Below are positions 42,116-51,418 of a stretch of 64,000 nucleotides of DNA, in pieces. Numbering within the stretch: position 1 is the stretch's first letter; every line of letters starts with the position of its first letter. Origin of the DNA: Streptomyces sp. MMG1121 (GTDB lineage: Bacteria > Actinomycetota > Actinomycetes > Streptomycetales > Streptomycetaceae); assembly GCF_001280015.1 (NCBI RefSeq), contig NZ_LGDV01000085.1, positions 225,519 to 289,518 of the forward strand. Reading direction: 5' to 3'. Below the pieces are notes generated by a model. It had not been told where the DNA came from. It did not search any database and saw only the letters and a list, made by a program, of their open reading frames with translations. The position numbers and the translations under genes are program-made.

Positions 42116-44308
42116 CTAGTGGCGACGTCCCGCCGGATCGTGGGCGAAGGAGTCCCGGTCGGTGCCGGGAACCGCGGCGGAGCCGTAGGTCCCCGCACCC
42201 GTTTCGGCCGTCGTCTTGGCGGCCCGGTCCCCATGGCCCGGCCACCATGCCGCGTGGCCGATCAGGGCGGTGAGGCTCGGAGTGAAGAACATCGCCATGA
42301 CGAAGGCGGCGACGATGATGCCGAAGGAGACCGCGAAGCCCATCTCCGTGAGCAGCGAGTTGCCCGCCAGCATCATGGTGGCGAAGGTCGCCGCCAGGAT
42401 GAAGCCGGCCGCGGCCACGGTCGGTCCGGCGTGCCTGAGCGCCATACCGGCCGCCTCACGCGGATCGCGGCCCTCACGGGCCTCCTCGCGAAGCCGGGCG
42501 ATCATGAGGATGTTGTAGTCGGTACCGATGGCGACCACGAAGAGATACATGATCACCGGCAGCATGAACATCAGACCCGAGTGTCCCTGCCCGTTCTGGA
42601 AGATCCACACGGTGGCACCGAGCGTGGCGCCGAAGCCGAGGCCCACCGAGGCGATCAGGTACCAGGGGGCGACCACACTGCGCAGCAGCAGGCCCAGGAT
42701 GACCATGATGAGGAGGGCCGCGACCGGGAAGACCGTACGGTAGTCGTGGTTGACCGCGCTGTTGATGTCCTTGTAGATCGAGGACATGCCGCCGACGACG
42801 GCCTTGCTGCCGTCAGGTGCGTCGGTGTGGGCGGCGTCCCGTACCTTGCCCACCGCGTCGATCGCCTTGTCCGTCGAGGCCTCGTACTTGAGCGTGACGG
42901 TGAAGTCCGCGGTGGTGCCGTCCCGGCTGACCTGGGTCATACGGGCACTCGCGACCCCGTCCACGGCCCCCAGCTTCCGCGCGTACGCGGCGAAGCCGGC
43001 CTTGTCGAGCGGCTTGCCGTCGGTGCTGGTCAGATAGACGTCGGTGGGTGCCGCGGCGCCCGCCGAGTACGCCTTCTGCATCTGGTCCTGGACGACCATG
43101 GACTCCTTGGTCTTCGGCATGGAGCCGGACGCCAGGTCGAAGGTGGCCTTGTAGCCGAGCGTGCCGAGCGACAGGGCGACCAGGATGAGGCCGGAGACCG
43201 CGGCGGTCAGCGCCGGGCGTCGCTGCACACCCCGGCCGAGGGCGGCGAACCGGGCGTTCTCCGGTTCCCGCTGCCAGGACTTCGACGGCCAGAAGACCTT
43301 CGGTCCGATGAGCGACACCACGGCCGGGATCAGGGTCAGACCGGCGATCAGGGTGGCGCCGACCGCGATGGCGAGCGCCGGGCCCATCTGCTTGAGGAAT
43401 CCCAGCGTGGACAGCGCCAGCGCCAGGAAGGCGATGATGACGGCCCCGGCGGCCGACGCGATGGCTTCGCCGACCCGGTCGACGGCGTTGATCATGGCCA
43501 GTTTGGGTTCGTCGCCGGCGCGCAGACGCTCGCGGTAACGGAACATCAGGAACAGGAAGTAGTCCGTACCCACGCCGAAGAGCACGACGATCAGGATCGA
43601 CGAGATCGAGCTGTTGGCCTGCAGACCGAACAGCTTGGTGGCGTACGCGATCAGTCCGTTGGCGACGGCCGAGACCAGACCGATGAGCACCAGCGGCAGT
43701 ACGGCCAGGATCGGCGCCCGGAAGATGATCAGCAGGGTCACCAGGATGATCGCGAAGGTGCCGATGCCGATCAACGCCTGGCCGCGCTTGGACGAGTCCT
43801 GCTGGTCGAGGGCCTGCGCGGCGGAGCCGCCGAGCTTGACGTCGAGGTGCGTGCCCTTGGCCAGTTGTTTGATGTCGTCGCGCAACACCTTGGCCGCGTC
43901 CGCCTGTTTGGGCTGACCGGCGTTCTTGCTGTCCATCTGGACGAGCGTCAGGTCATACCTGCCGTCCTTGGACGGCTGGCCGGGGACGACCTTCTGTACC
44001 TGGTCGATGTGCTTGTTGCCCAGTTCCGTGGTGATCCGGGCGACGTCCTTCTTGTCGGTGGCGGTCAGTTCGCCGCCGTCGGTGCGCTGGTACAGCGCGA
44101 TCGCGGACGGCGTGAAGGCGCTGGGGAACGCCCTTTCCTGGAGATCCGCCGCTTTGATGGATTCGTAACTCTTGGGCAGGAAGCTGCTCTCGTCACTGTT
44201 CGAGGGCAGACTCGGGGCGGTGGCGACGATCGCCACCGCGGCTATCAGCCATGCCACGATCGTCCACACGGGATGTCGGACGACGGTGTTGCCAATACGT
44301 CGGAACAT
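42116..44308 (-). CDS. MMPL/RND family transporter
   Basis: 730 residues from ATG 44308 with AGGAGG about 10 bases upstream. The two halves each have a large outer loop and helices: FGVGTDYFLFLMFRYRERLR and VVAIGTDYNILMIARLREEA are the GTDY motifs that carry the proton-relay Asp-Tyr pairs. The family exports lipids or drugs in actinomycetes. No lipid synthesis gene or TetR regulator is adjacent, so the cargo is unknown. It ends at the bidirectional terminator. Confidence 0.94.
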   Translation of the reverse strand: MFRRIGNTVVRHPVWTIVAWLIAAVAIVATAPSLPSNSDESSFLPKSYESIKAADLQERAFPSAFTPSAIALYQRTDGGELTATDKKDVARITTELGNKHIDQVQKVVPGQPSKDGRYDLTLVQMDSKNAGQPKQADAAKVLRDDIKQLAKGTHLDVKLGGSAAQALDQQDSSKRGQALIGIGTFAIILVTLLIIFRAPILAVLPLVLIGLVSAVANGLIAYATKLFGLQANSSISSILIVVLFGVGTDYFLFLMFRYRERLRAGDEPKLAMINAVDRVGEAIASAAGAVIIAFLALALSTLGFLKQMGPALAIAVGATLIAGLTLIPAVVSLIGPKVFWPSKSWQREPENARFAALGRGVQRRPALTAAVSGLILVALSLGTLGYKATFDLASGSMPKTKESMVVQDQMQKAYSAGAAAPTDVYLTSTDGKPLDKAGFAAYARKLGAVDGVASARMTQVSRDGTTADFTVTLKYEASTDKAIDAVGKVRDAAHTDAPDGSKAVVGGMSSIYKDINSAVNHDYRTVFPVAALLIMVILGLLLRSVVAPWYLIASVGLGFGATLGATVWIFQNGQGHSGLMFMLPVIMYLFVVAIGTDYNILMIARLREEAREGRDPREAAGMALRHAGPTVAAAGFILAATFATMMLAGNSLLTEMGFAVSFGIIVAAFVMAMFFTPSLTALIGHAAWWPGHGDRAAKTTAETGAGTYGSAAVPGTDRDSFAHDPAGRRH

Positions 44309-44505
44309 GCGGAAGGTCCTCCTGGACAGGAAGATCACCGCAGCCCGGGGAGCGGTCCCTGGCATCGGCGACCCAGGCCGGAACGCATCGAACGGTCCGG
44401 CCGATCGGTTGTCTTGAGGCCACATGGTAGTGACCGGATACGACAGTCATCTCATCAGGTGCATCGGGTAGGGGTAGGCCCGAGGCGGAAGAGGCAAGGG
44501 ACTGC

Positions 44506-45195
44506 TCAGCCGAGAATGAAGGGGAGCTTCGCGGCGAAATGGCCCAGTGCGTCTTCCTCTTGGCCGGTCGGCGCACGCCGACCGGTTCCGACCAGCAGCG
44601 CGTCCGTGTCGGAGAGCGAGGCGGGAAACGCGGATCCCGCGATCTTCTCCAGCGACGCGCGTGCCGCCGCGAGCGCCTCGGCGGGCGGCCCGGGCGCCGA
44701 CGGCAGGTGCGCGATCAGGTCGAGGTGGTGCAGGGTCCATTCGACGACGTACGCGGACAGGTAGTCGCCGACGGTCAGTACCTCGCCCTGGGTGCTGACG
44801 CGCGCTGCCGGATCGGCCAGTTCGGCCGCACGGCCGGCGGCGGAGCCGACGTCGTCCAAGTGGAACGTGAGCCACCGCGGCTCGCCGTAGGCCGCGGCCA
44901 GCCGGGGAACCAGCGCGTCGAGCGGATCCTCACCCGTCGGAGGCTCGACGAGCTTCCAGTACGTGACCGCGTCCACGGTCGGTTCGCCCGTCGCGGGCGT
45001 GACCAGGGTGATCAGCACGTCCTGCGCGTCGATGACCAGGTGGCAGACCAGGTCCCGCACCAGCCAGCCGGCACAGCCGGAGGGCCGCTCGAAGTCCTCG
45101 TCCGCGAGTTCGGCGACCGCCGTGCGCAACGCCGTCCAGGAACGTGAGAAGAGATCCACCCGGGCAACGTAATGCGGGACGGGAACTGCGCTCAA
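44506..45195 (-). CDS. Maleylpyruvate isomerase-family, mycothiol-dependent-type protein
   Basis: 229 residues from TTG 45195; GTG 45159 is an equally usable start and neither has a clear ribosome site. The N-terminal DinB-like helical bundle has SGCAGWLVRDLVCHLVIDAQ and later YVVEWTLHHLDLIAHL, whose His residues fit the metal site of MDMPI proteins. Relatives use mycothiol as cofactor or have lost catalysis. Cytoplasmic; substrate unknown. Confidence 0.8.
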   Translation of the reverse strand: MSAVPVPHYVARVDLFSRSWTALRTAVAELADEDFERPSGCAGWLVRDLVCHLVIDAQDVLITLVTPATGEPTVDAVTYWKLVEPPTGEDPLDALVPRLAAAYGEPRWLTFHLDDVGSAAGRAAELADPAARVSTQGEVLTVGDYLSAYVVEWTLHHLDLIAHLPSAPGPPAEALAAARASLEKIAGSAFPASLSDTDALLVGTGRRAPTGQEEDALGHFAAKLPFILG

Positions 45196-45246
45196 CCGAA
45201 TTCGGGCGGGGCGAGGACGGGGGGCACCGGTACGGACCCCGGGCTG

Positions 45247-45609
45247 TCAGCGCGCGGACGGCGACAGGCGGTAGGAGCCGGCGAGGTCCCGTACCTCCGC
45301 CGACAGGACCGCGTCCGGTGGCACACCCTCGACCCGCAGGTGCTTGTCCAGCAGCGCCAGCACGCCCTCGGCCAGGCGCGCCTTCAGCACCTCGGGACGG
45401 CCGGGCATGAGCCCCACCTCCACGTGCACGAAGGCCGCCTCCCGGCTCGGCCGGTCCCCGACATACGTCTCCGCCGGGCGGAGCAGCGTCTTGCACACCC
45501 CCCTCGTGCCGGACTCCTCGACCACGAGCGGGTGCAGCTCCTCCACCAGGGCCGCCGGGTCGAAGGAGCCGACCAGGTGGGCGGAGTAGTCGATGGTGAG
45601 GTGTGGCAT
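45247..45609 (-). CDS. 5-carboxymethyl-2-hydroxymuconate isomerase-like protein
   Basis: 120 residues from ATG 45609, with AAAGG about 8 bases upstream. It starts MPHLTIDYSAHL, with Pro2 available as catalytic base as in the tautomerase superfamily. CHMI text continues with FVHVEVGLMPGRPEVLKARL and LDKHLR. The enzyme isomerises a homoprotocatechuate ring-cleavage product, but no hpa/hpc genes are nearby, so a different keto-enol substrate is possible. 51 bases before the downstream isomerase-family gene. Confidence 0.85.
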   Translation of the reverse strand: MPHLTIDYSAHLVGSFDPAALVEELHPLVVEESGTRGVCKTLLRPAETYVGDRPSREAAFVHVEVGLMPGRPEVLKARLAEGVLALLDKHLRVEGVPPDAVLSAEVRDLAGSYRLSPSAR

Positions 45610-45815
45610 GGAGGACCTTTCACATGACCCCGCTGGTTTCACTAGGCAACTATTTTCCCTGATGCCGTCCACGCTTCGCACCGCACCCCCCGATAGCGGC
45701 GGACGACGGCGCGGGCACGACGGTCGGGACGGGCCGGGGCCGGACCGGCAACGCCCGCGTGTGCCCGTAGGCTGAGGCGGCCAGGTCGATGGTCCTGCGT
45801 GGTGAGGAGCGGGTG

Positions 45816-46421
45816 ATGGTGATCGAGGTCGCGGGCGTACGAGCCCCCTACGGGCGAGCCGCCGAGTCGGCGCTCTCGGTGTGCCGGGAATACGCGGACC
45901 AGGCGCTGTACCACCACTCGCTGCGCTCGTACTTCTTCGGCGCGGCCTGGGCACGGACCCGCGGGCTGGAGTTCGACGCGGAACTGCTCTTCGTCTCCGC
46001 GGCGCTGCACGACCTGGCGCTCACCCCGGCCTTCGACAGCCACACGCTCCCCTTCGAGGAGGCCGGTGGTCAGCTGGCCCGGGTCTTCACGGCGGGACTC
46101 GGCTGGCCGGCCGAGCGGCGCGACCGGGCCGCGGAACTCATCGTGCTGCACATGCGGGACGACGTGGATCCCGCACGGGATCCGGAGAGCCGGCTGCTTC
46201 AGGTGGGCACCAGTGCCGATGTCTCCGGAGCGGGACTGGACGCGTTCGACCCGGCCTTCACCGGAGCCCTGGTCACCGCCTACCCGCGCCTGGGCTTCGC
46301 CGCCGACTTCGTCCACCGCTTCCGTGACCAGGCGAAGCGCAAGCCGGACTGCGCGGCGGCCCGACTGGTCGCCGGGGACTGGCCGCGCCGCGCCTTGGCC
46401 AACCCGCTCGAACGCTTCTGA
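45816..46421 (+). CDS. HD-domain protein, cyanamide-hydratase-like group
   Basis: 201 residues from ATG 45816 with GAGGAG 8 bases upstream; an earlier in-frame GTG is less well placed. HD ligands are YHHSLRSYFFGAAWA and FVSAALHDLALTPAF (HD), with ELIVLHMRDDVDPARDPESR downstream. The remnant at 36441 belongs to the same kind of protein. Reaction unknown; cyanamide or formamide hydration is known only for fungal relatives. Confidence 0.8.
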   Translation: MVIEVAGVRAPYGRAAESALSVCREYADQALYHHSLRSYFFGAAWARTRGLEFDAELLFVSAALHDLALTPAFDSHTLPFEEAGGQLARVFTAGLGWPAERRDRAAELIVLHMRDDVDPARDPESRLLQVGTSADVSGAGLDAFDPAFTGALVTAYPRLGFAADFVHRFRDQAKRKPDCAAARLVAGDWPRRALANPLERF

Positions 46422-46498
46422 GCAAGCGGTACGACCGCGGCGGCACACGGGGGCTCCAACTCCCCTGTGACAGCGCCGACTTCAGGCCGTAGCGTCGA

Positions 46499-46539
46499 GG
46501 GGGAGGCAACGTCTCCGGGCCCGCAGGACTCCCTCCCCC
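46499..46539. terminator. Hairpin between converging genes
   Basis: GGGGGAGG (46499-46506) pairs with CCTCCCCC (46532-46539), with further partial pairing outside. It lies between the HD gene and the M20 amidohydrolase end. Confidence 0.5.
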
Positions 46540-46563
46540 GAGGCCGTTGCCCGTGCCCTCGCC

Positions 46564-47772
46564 TCACACCGGGTCGGCCTGCGCCTGCCGTTCGGCCACC
46601 CGGGCCAGGAAGCTGTGGCGTTCGACGGGATCCGTGGCCAGTTCCACGGCCGTGTGGGCCAGGGCGATCGCGCCGTCCAGGACGGCCCGGTCGGCGCCGG
46701 GGCTGATGCCGTGGCGGGCGAACGGCTCCGTGTGGTGCAGGGCGCCCTGGGTGTCGTAGCCGATGGTCGGATGGAGTGCCGGTACGAGGTGCGAGACGTT
46801 GCCCATGTCGGTGGAGGCCATGACCTCGCCCTGGCGCGGCACCGGCTCCCGGCCCAGCGCGCGGGCGGCACGCACGTAGGCGGCGGTCAGGAACGGATCC
46901 TGGCGCAGGTCGGCGAAGTCCAGGCCGCGTGCGGCGATGTCGAGTTCGGCGCCGGTGGCGAGGGCACCCGCCTCCAGGCAGGCCCGGACGCGGCGCCGGG
47001 CGTGGGCGAGGTCCTCGGCGGTGCGGGCGCGCAGCTCGTAGCGGGCGCGGGCCAGTTCGGGGATGACGTTCACCGCGCGCCCCGCCTCCAGGACGATGTC
47101 GTGGACCAGGGTGCCGGGCCGCAGTTGCTGGCGCAGCAGTCCGACCGCGGTGTGCGCCAGGGTCATCGCGTCGAGTGCGTTGACGCCCTCCCAGGGGGCG
47201 AGCGCGGCATGGGCCGGCCGGCCCCGGTAGGTCACGTCCCAGGCGCCGACGGCGAGCGAGGAGGCGCCCACCGAGTCCTCGGGCGCGGCGTGGACCATGA
47301 GGGCGGCCGCCGCGTCGTCGAAGACACCCGCGTCCAGCAGCAGCACCTTCCCGCCGATGTCCTCCTCGGCCGGCGTGCCCACGAGCTTGACGGTGATGCC
47401 GACGGCGTCCGCCACGGCCGCGAGGCCCAGAGCGGCGCCGACCACGGCCGCGCCGTTGACGTTGTGCCCGCAGGCGTGGCCGATGCCGGGCAGCGCGTCG
47501 TACTCGGCGCACAGGGCCACCACCAGGTCGCCCGTCCCGTACGTGCCGACCAGGGCGGTCGGCAGGCCCCCGGCCTCGCGGGTCACCGAGAATCCGGCGT
47601 CGTCGAGGACCGCCGCGATCTTGGCGGCCGACTTGTGCTCCCGCATCGCGATCTCGGGTTCCGCGTGCAGGCTGTGACTGAGTCCGACGAGCACCCGGCG
47701 CGCGGAGCGGACGGTGTGCGCGGCCGTGGTCATGGCCGGCGTGCGCGTGGGAGCGGTGTGCTCGTGTGTCAT
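46564..47772 (-). CDS. M20 family amidohydrolase
   Basis: 402 residues from ATG 47772, overlapping the MFS stop by 4 bases. Motifs are HAEPEIAMREHKSAA, ALCAEYDALPGIGHACGHNV (metal ligands) and VGTPAEEDIGGKVLLLD (Glu pair), with a lid domain VGAWDVTYRGRPAHAALAPW and the late ASTDMGNVSHLVPALHP. This is the AbgB/HipO-like layout of N-acyl-amino-acid or p-aminobenzoyl-glutamate hydrolases. With the MFS carrier and the divergent AsnC regulator it makes an uptake-or-export plus hydrolysis unit. Confidence 0.92.
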   Translation of the reverse strand: MTHEHTAPTRTPAMTTAAHTVRSARRVLVGLSHSLHAEPEIAMREHKSAAKIAAVLDDAGFSVTREAGGLPTALVGTYGTGDLVVALCAEYDALPGIGHACGHNVNGAAVVGAALGLAAVADAVGITVKLVGTPAEEDIGGKVLLLDAGVFDDAAAALMVHAAPEDSVGASSLAVGAWDVTYRGRPAHAALAPWEGVNALDAMTLAHTAVGLLRQQLRPGTLVHDIVLEAGRAVNVIPELARARYELRARTAEDLAHARRRVRACLEAGALATGAELDIAARGLDFADLRQDPFLTAAYVRAARALGREPVPRQGEVMASTDMGNVSHLVPALHPTIGYDTQGALHHTEPFARHGISPGADRAVLDGAIALAHTAVELATDPVERHSFLARVAERQAQADPV

Positions 47773-49187
47773 GCGGTCTCTCCGCTCGGCGCGAGAAGGG
47801 GGGAACGGGCCGGTGCGCGGGTGCCGCGGAACAACAGCCCCAGGGCCGCACCGGCCAGGGCGACGGCCGCGCACACGGACCACGCCCACAGATAGCCCGC
47901 CGGGGCGACCCCCGCACCGTGCACGGTGTGCGCGGCGAACAGCGCGCCGATCACGGCCGCGCCGATCGCCGCGCCCAGGGAGAGGGCCAGTTCGTTGATA
48001 CCGACCGACAGCGCGGTCTCCGAGTACTGGACGACCTCCGCCGACAGCGTGCGGGTGACGGCCTCGAACATGCCGGTCGCCAGCCCGACCACGAGGACGC
48101 CGGCGAGGTACTGCGGCAGGGAGCGGTGGAAGAGCGCCAGGGACAGGAAGCCCGCCGCCCCGACGGTCCCGCCCAGCGCGAGCGTCGTACGGTCGCCGGC
48201 CAGCCTGGCCAGCCGGGGTGTGGCGGTGGATCCCGCGCAGCCGACGACGACCATCGCGAGCGAGACCAGGGCGATCGCCTGGGACCCCAGCCCCATGCCG
48301 TAGCCGTCGCCGTCCGGCCGCGCTCCCAGGAACACGGCGTTCGCGCCGAGGAAACCGATGGTGCCGAACGCGGCGCAGAACGTGTGCGCGCTGACGACGG
48401 CGAGCCGGGGGTTGCGCAGCAGCCCGACGTCGACCAGCGGATGGGCCGAGCGCCGCTCGACACGCACCCACGCCGCGAGGCAGACCACCGCGGTCGCCGC
48501 GGTCCCCGCCGACGGCAGCGAGCCCCACCCCCAGGTGCCGCCCTGCGCGAGGACCAGCACCAGCGCGCCCAGCCCGGTGGTCAGCAGCGTCGCCGCCAGG
48601 GCGTTGAACCGGCCCGCGCGCGGTGTCGTACTGTCGGGCAGCGCCAGCGCGGCGGCCAGCGCGAGGAGGGCGAACGGCACCGCGGTCCACAGCCCGGCCG
48701 AGGCGTGCCGCTCGCTGAGCGAACCCGCGACCAGGCCGCCGACGCCGATGGACAGCAGCAGCGCGCCCACGAGCACCGACATCCCGACGCGGCCGCGCTC
48801 CGGTGCGCGGGAGCGCAGGATGCCAGCCAGCAGCGGGAAGAAGCCCACGACGGCGCCCTGGAGCACCATGCCCACGGCGAGTGTCGCGGTCGTCGGCCGT
48901 ACGGCGACGATCAGCGAGCCGGCCGCGACCATGGCGACGGAGATCCGCAGCAGCCTGCGGTGGCCGTGGATGTCGCCCCAGCGCGCCAGCAGCGGGGTCA
49001 GCGCGGCGAACGCGAGCTGGGACAGCAGATACAGGTTGTTCTGGCCGACGCCCGAGATGCCGACCTCGCGCCCGATCACGGGCAGCAGTGGCGTCAGATA
49101 GCCCTGGACGACCCCGCTGCACACCACGACCACGGTCATGGTCGCCAGCAGTCCGTGGCCACGGCTGGTTGCTCCGGTCACTGTCAC
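47769..49187 (-). CDS. MFS transporter, 14-helix DHA2-like
   Basis: 472 residues from GTG 49187, with GGGAAGAGG immediately upstream; GTG 49181 is an alternative. About 14 hydrophobic segments. LLARWGDIHGHRRLLRISVA is the loop 2-3 motif and VGMVLQGAVVGFFPLLAGIL the motif C region. The carrier overlaps the M20 gene, so its substrate is probably the same N-acyl amino acid or its product. The divergent AsnC regulator starts 104 bases away. Confidence 0.9.
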   Translation of the reverse strand: MTVTGATSRGHGLLATMTVVVVCSGVVQGYLTPLLPVIGREVGISGVGQNNLYLLSQLAFAALTPLLARWGDIHGHRRLLRISVAMVAAGSLIVAVRPTTATLAVGMVLQGAVVGFFPLLAGILRSRAPERGRVGMSVLVGALLLSIGVGGLVAGSLSERHASAGLWTAVPFALLALAAALALPDSTTPRAGRFNALAATLLTTGLGALVLVLAQGGTWGWGSLPSAGTAATAVVCLAAWVRVERRSAHPLVDVGLLRNPRLAVVSAHTFCAAFGTIGFLGANAVFLGARPDGDGYGMGLGSQAIALVSLAMVVVGCAGSTATPRLARLAGDRTTLALGGTVGAAGFLSLALFHRSLPQYLAGVLVVGLATGMFEAVTRTLSAEVVQYSETALSVGINELALSLGAAIGAAVIGALFAAHTVHGAGVAPAGYLWAWSVCAAVALAGAALGLLFRGTRAPARSPLLAPSGETA

Positions 49188-49291
49188 ACCCTCTTCCCTT
49201 GGCTGGAATCCGAGGTGGTGGATACAGTGCGGCCGCGGGACGAACCGGTGGAGAACTTCATCGAAATCATGCGCGGAGGGCGGGTCGGGTG

Positions 49292-50308
49292 ATGGATTCG
49301 GACATCGTGAGCGAGCTGGATCTCGCCCTCGTGCACGCGCTCCAGATCCGCCCGCGTGCGGCCTGGTCCGATCTCGCACCCTTGCTGGGTGTGACGGCGG
49401 TGACGCTGGCCCGACGCTGGGAGCGGCTGACCCGGGAGGGGCTGGCCTGGCTGGCGGCGGTACCCGGACGGACCTTCAGCCGGACCCGGTGCACGGCGTT
49501 CGTGCTGCTCAGCTGTGCGCCGGTGGACCGGGAGCGGCTCGCGGCCCGCGTGGCGCAGCTGACGGAGGCGGTGACCGTCGAACTCACCGCGCCCGGTGGT
49601 GCGGACCTGTTGCTCGACGTGCTGGCCCCGACGCCCGCCGCGCTGCACGAGTTCGTCACCGGGCGGCTGGCCCGGCTGCCCGAAGTGACCGGCGTGGAGT
49701 GCCTGTTCGCCACCTCGCTCTACGCCGACGGCACCCGCTGGCGGCTGGGCTCGCTCGACGCCTCCCAGCTCATGGCCCTGGATCCGGCCGGGAACGGGGA
49801 CCGTGACGCCGGCGGGGCCCCGGCAGTGGACGCGCTCGACCGCGAACTGCTCGGGGCGCTCGCCGAGGACGGCCGGCTCGGCCTCGCGGAGCTGGCCCAG
49901 CGCACCGGCACCAGCGCCGCCACGGTCCGGCGGCGACTGCACCGTCTCACCGGCGCCGACGTGGTCGCGTTCCGCTGCGACGTGGCGCCCGCCCTGACCG
50001 GTCTGCCGGTGGCGGTGACGTTCCGGGGCCGGGCGCCGGTGCGGGACGTGAACGCCCTGCACCGCACCCTGGGCACGCTGCCCGAGTGCCGGCTGGTCGC
50101 CGCCGTCACCGGCTCCGCCAACATCCTCGCCACCTACTGGCTGCGCGACATCGGAGCCGTCCAGCACCGCGAGACCACGATGTGCGCGCGGCTGCCCTCG
50201 CTGGAGATCACCGACCGCGTGCTGGGCGAACGCACCGTCAAACGGATGGGGCACCTGCTCGACGCGGACGGCCGCCGTACGGGAACCTGCCCGATCCGCC
50301 CCTGGTAG
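49292..50308 (+). CDS. AsnC/Lrp-type regulator with two DNA-binding and two effector parts
   Basis: 338 residues from ATG 49292 with GGAGGG upstream. Twice the usual 150-residue length. The first half has ELDLALVHALQIRPRAAWSD and LAPLLGVTAVTLARRWERL, then a RAM-like domain. The second half repeats it: ALDRELLGALAEDGRLGLAE, LAQRTGTSAATVRRRLHRLT and a second effector domain. Such duplicated AsnC regulators are common in Streptomyces. It faces and probably controls the MFS-M20 operon in response to an amino acid. Confidence 0.9.
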   Translation: MDSDIVSELDLALVHALQIRPRAAWSDLAPLLGVTAVTLARRWERLTREGLAWLAAVPGRTFSRTRCTAFVLLSCAPVDRERLAARVAQLTEAVTVELTAPGGADLLLDVLAPTPAALHEFVTGRLARLPEVTGVECLFATSLYADGTRWRLGSLDASQLMALDPAGNGDRDAGGAPAVDALDRELLGALAEDGRLGLAELAQRTGTSAATVRRRLHRLTGADVVAFRCDVAPALTGLPVAVTFRGRAPVRDVNALHRTLGTLPECRLVAAVTGSANILATYWLRDIGAVQHRETTMCARLPSLEITDRVLGERTVKRMGHLLDADGRRTGTCPIRPW

Positions 50309-50363
50309 CCGCCCGACGGGTGCGGAGTGCGTTGGTTCGCTCGGCTATGGTGATCGCCGACCC

Positions 50364-51098
50364 ATGACCCGGGTCGTTCAACGGGGGATGATCTGCGTGA
50401 GCGCGATTCTGTTCAATGTGACGACGGCTGCCCTGATGGTGCTGATGTTCAAGGCCGGGGTGTTTCTGATCGGGGAGGACACGGTCCGCCGGAGACCGGT
50501 GCCGTACACGGCCGTCGCGATCACCGCCGTGGCCGTCGGCGCGGTGGTGCTCCAGCTGTGCTGGTCGGGCGCGATGGACGCGCTGGACAGCGACCCGCGC
50601 AGGTCCGGCTGGTGGCGTGTGGTGACCTCGGTGTTCATGCAGAACGGCGGGGTGTTCGGGGACGCCTGGAACATCGTCACCCTCGCGGTGATCGCCGCGC
50701 TGGCGCAGTGGTTCTGGGGCGGCCCGCTGACACTGGCGCTGTTCGCCGCCGGCATCCTGCTCCCCGAGCACATCGACGCGCTGTTCGGCGAGACCTCCCG
50801 CAGCACCGATCCCCGTAATTTCGCGGGCAGTTCGGGCGCGACGTACTTCCTCGCCGCGACGCTCGCGGCGGCTCTCGTGCTGTCCTCCTCGGCCGCCAGG
50901 GAGCGGCTGCTGGCGGTGTGTGTGCCCGCGGCCGGGCTCGCCATGTGGCTGGCCCAGGAGAACGGGCACGGTCTGGTGTCCTGTTACGGGTTCGTCCTCG
51001 GCGCGGCCGTACTGCTGATCGCCCGCCGGTTGCCGCTCCGGATCCTCCCGGGGACGACGCCGACGGCCGGCCGGACCGCGGACGCCACGGGGCACTGA
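50364..51098 (+). CDS. Rhomboid-like membrane protein
   Basis: 244 residues from ATG 50364; ATG 50388 is an alternative. Six or seven hydrophobic segments. WWRVVTSVFMQNGGVFGDAW and NIVTLAVIA match the WR and NxxxL region of rhomboids; GSSGATYFL holds a candidate catalytic Ser (GxSG) and QENGHGLVSCYGF the His. If these align, it is an intramembrane serine protease; otherwise a rhomboid-related pseudoprotease. Two strong hairpins follow. Confidence 0.68.
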   Translation: MTRVVQRGMICVSAILFNVTTAALMVLMFKAGVFLIGEDTVRRRPVPYTAVAITAVAVGAVVLQLCWSGAMDALDSDPRRSGWWRVVTSVFMQNGGVFGDAWNIVTLAVIAALAQWFWGGPLTLALFAAGILLPEHIDALFGETSRSTDPRNFAGSSGATYFLAATLAAALVLSSSAARERLLAVCVPAAGLAMWLAQENGHGLVSCYGFVLGAAVLLIARRLPLRILPGTTPTAGRTADATGH

Positions 51099-51104
51099 CC
51101 CGCC

Positions 51105-51145
51105 TCGGCCGGGGTCTCTGCTCGATGTGGCGAGACCCCGGCCGA
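51105..51145. terminator. Terminator after the rhomboid-like gene
   Basis: Perfect 14-bp arms (51105-51118 and 51132-51145) around a 13-base loop, 7 bases past the stop. Confidence 0.85.
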
Positions 51146-51188
51146 CGTCCCGTGGTCAGCGTGTCCCGGTGGGTGCTGGAAAAGGCGT

Positions 51189-51216
51189 TCGCCGTCCTGC
51201 GCACGCAGGACGGCGA
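51189..51216. terminator. Second hairpin between converging genes
   Basis: Perfect 12-bp arms (51189-51200 and 51205-51216) with a 4-base loop. It may act for the leftward gene that ends at 51419 or back up the first hairpin. The remainder to 51418 holds no gene that I can support. Confidence 0.65.
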
Positions 51217-51418
51217 GACGTAAACCAGCCAATTCCGCTTCCGCGACGGCTCACTTCATGTCATCTGCCGTGTATGCAGGGAGGCTTGTGTTTCGGGGGC
51301 GCGTGGTGGGACCTGTAACATGCCCTTCACCTGCGCACTCGTATCGTTTTTCGGCCGGACTGACAGTCCCCTCTTCCCCTGTCGCCACACAAGGCGAACG
51401 ATGTCCGGTGGAACCACT

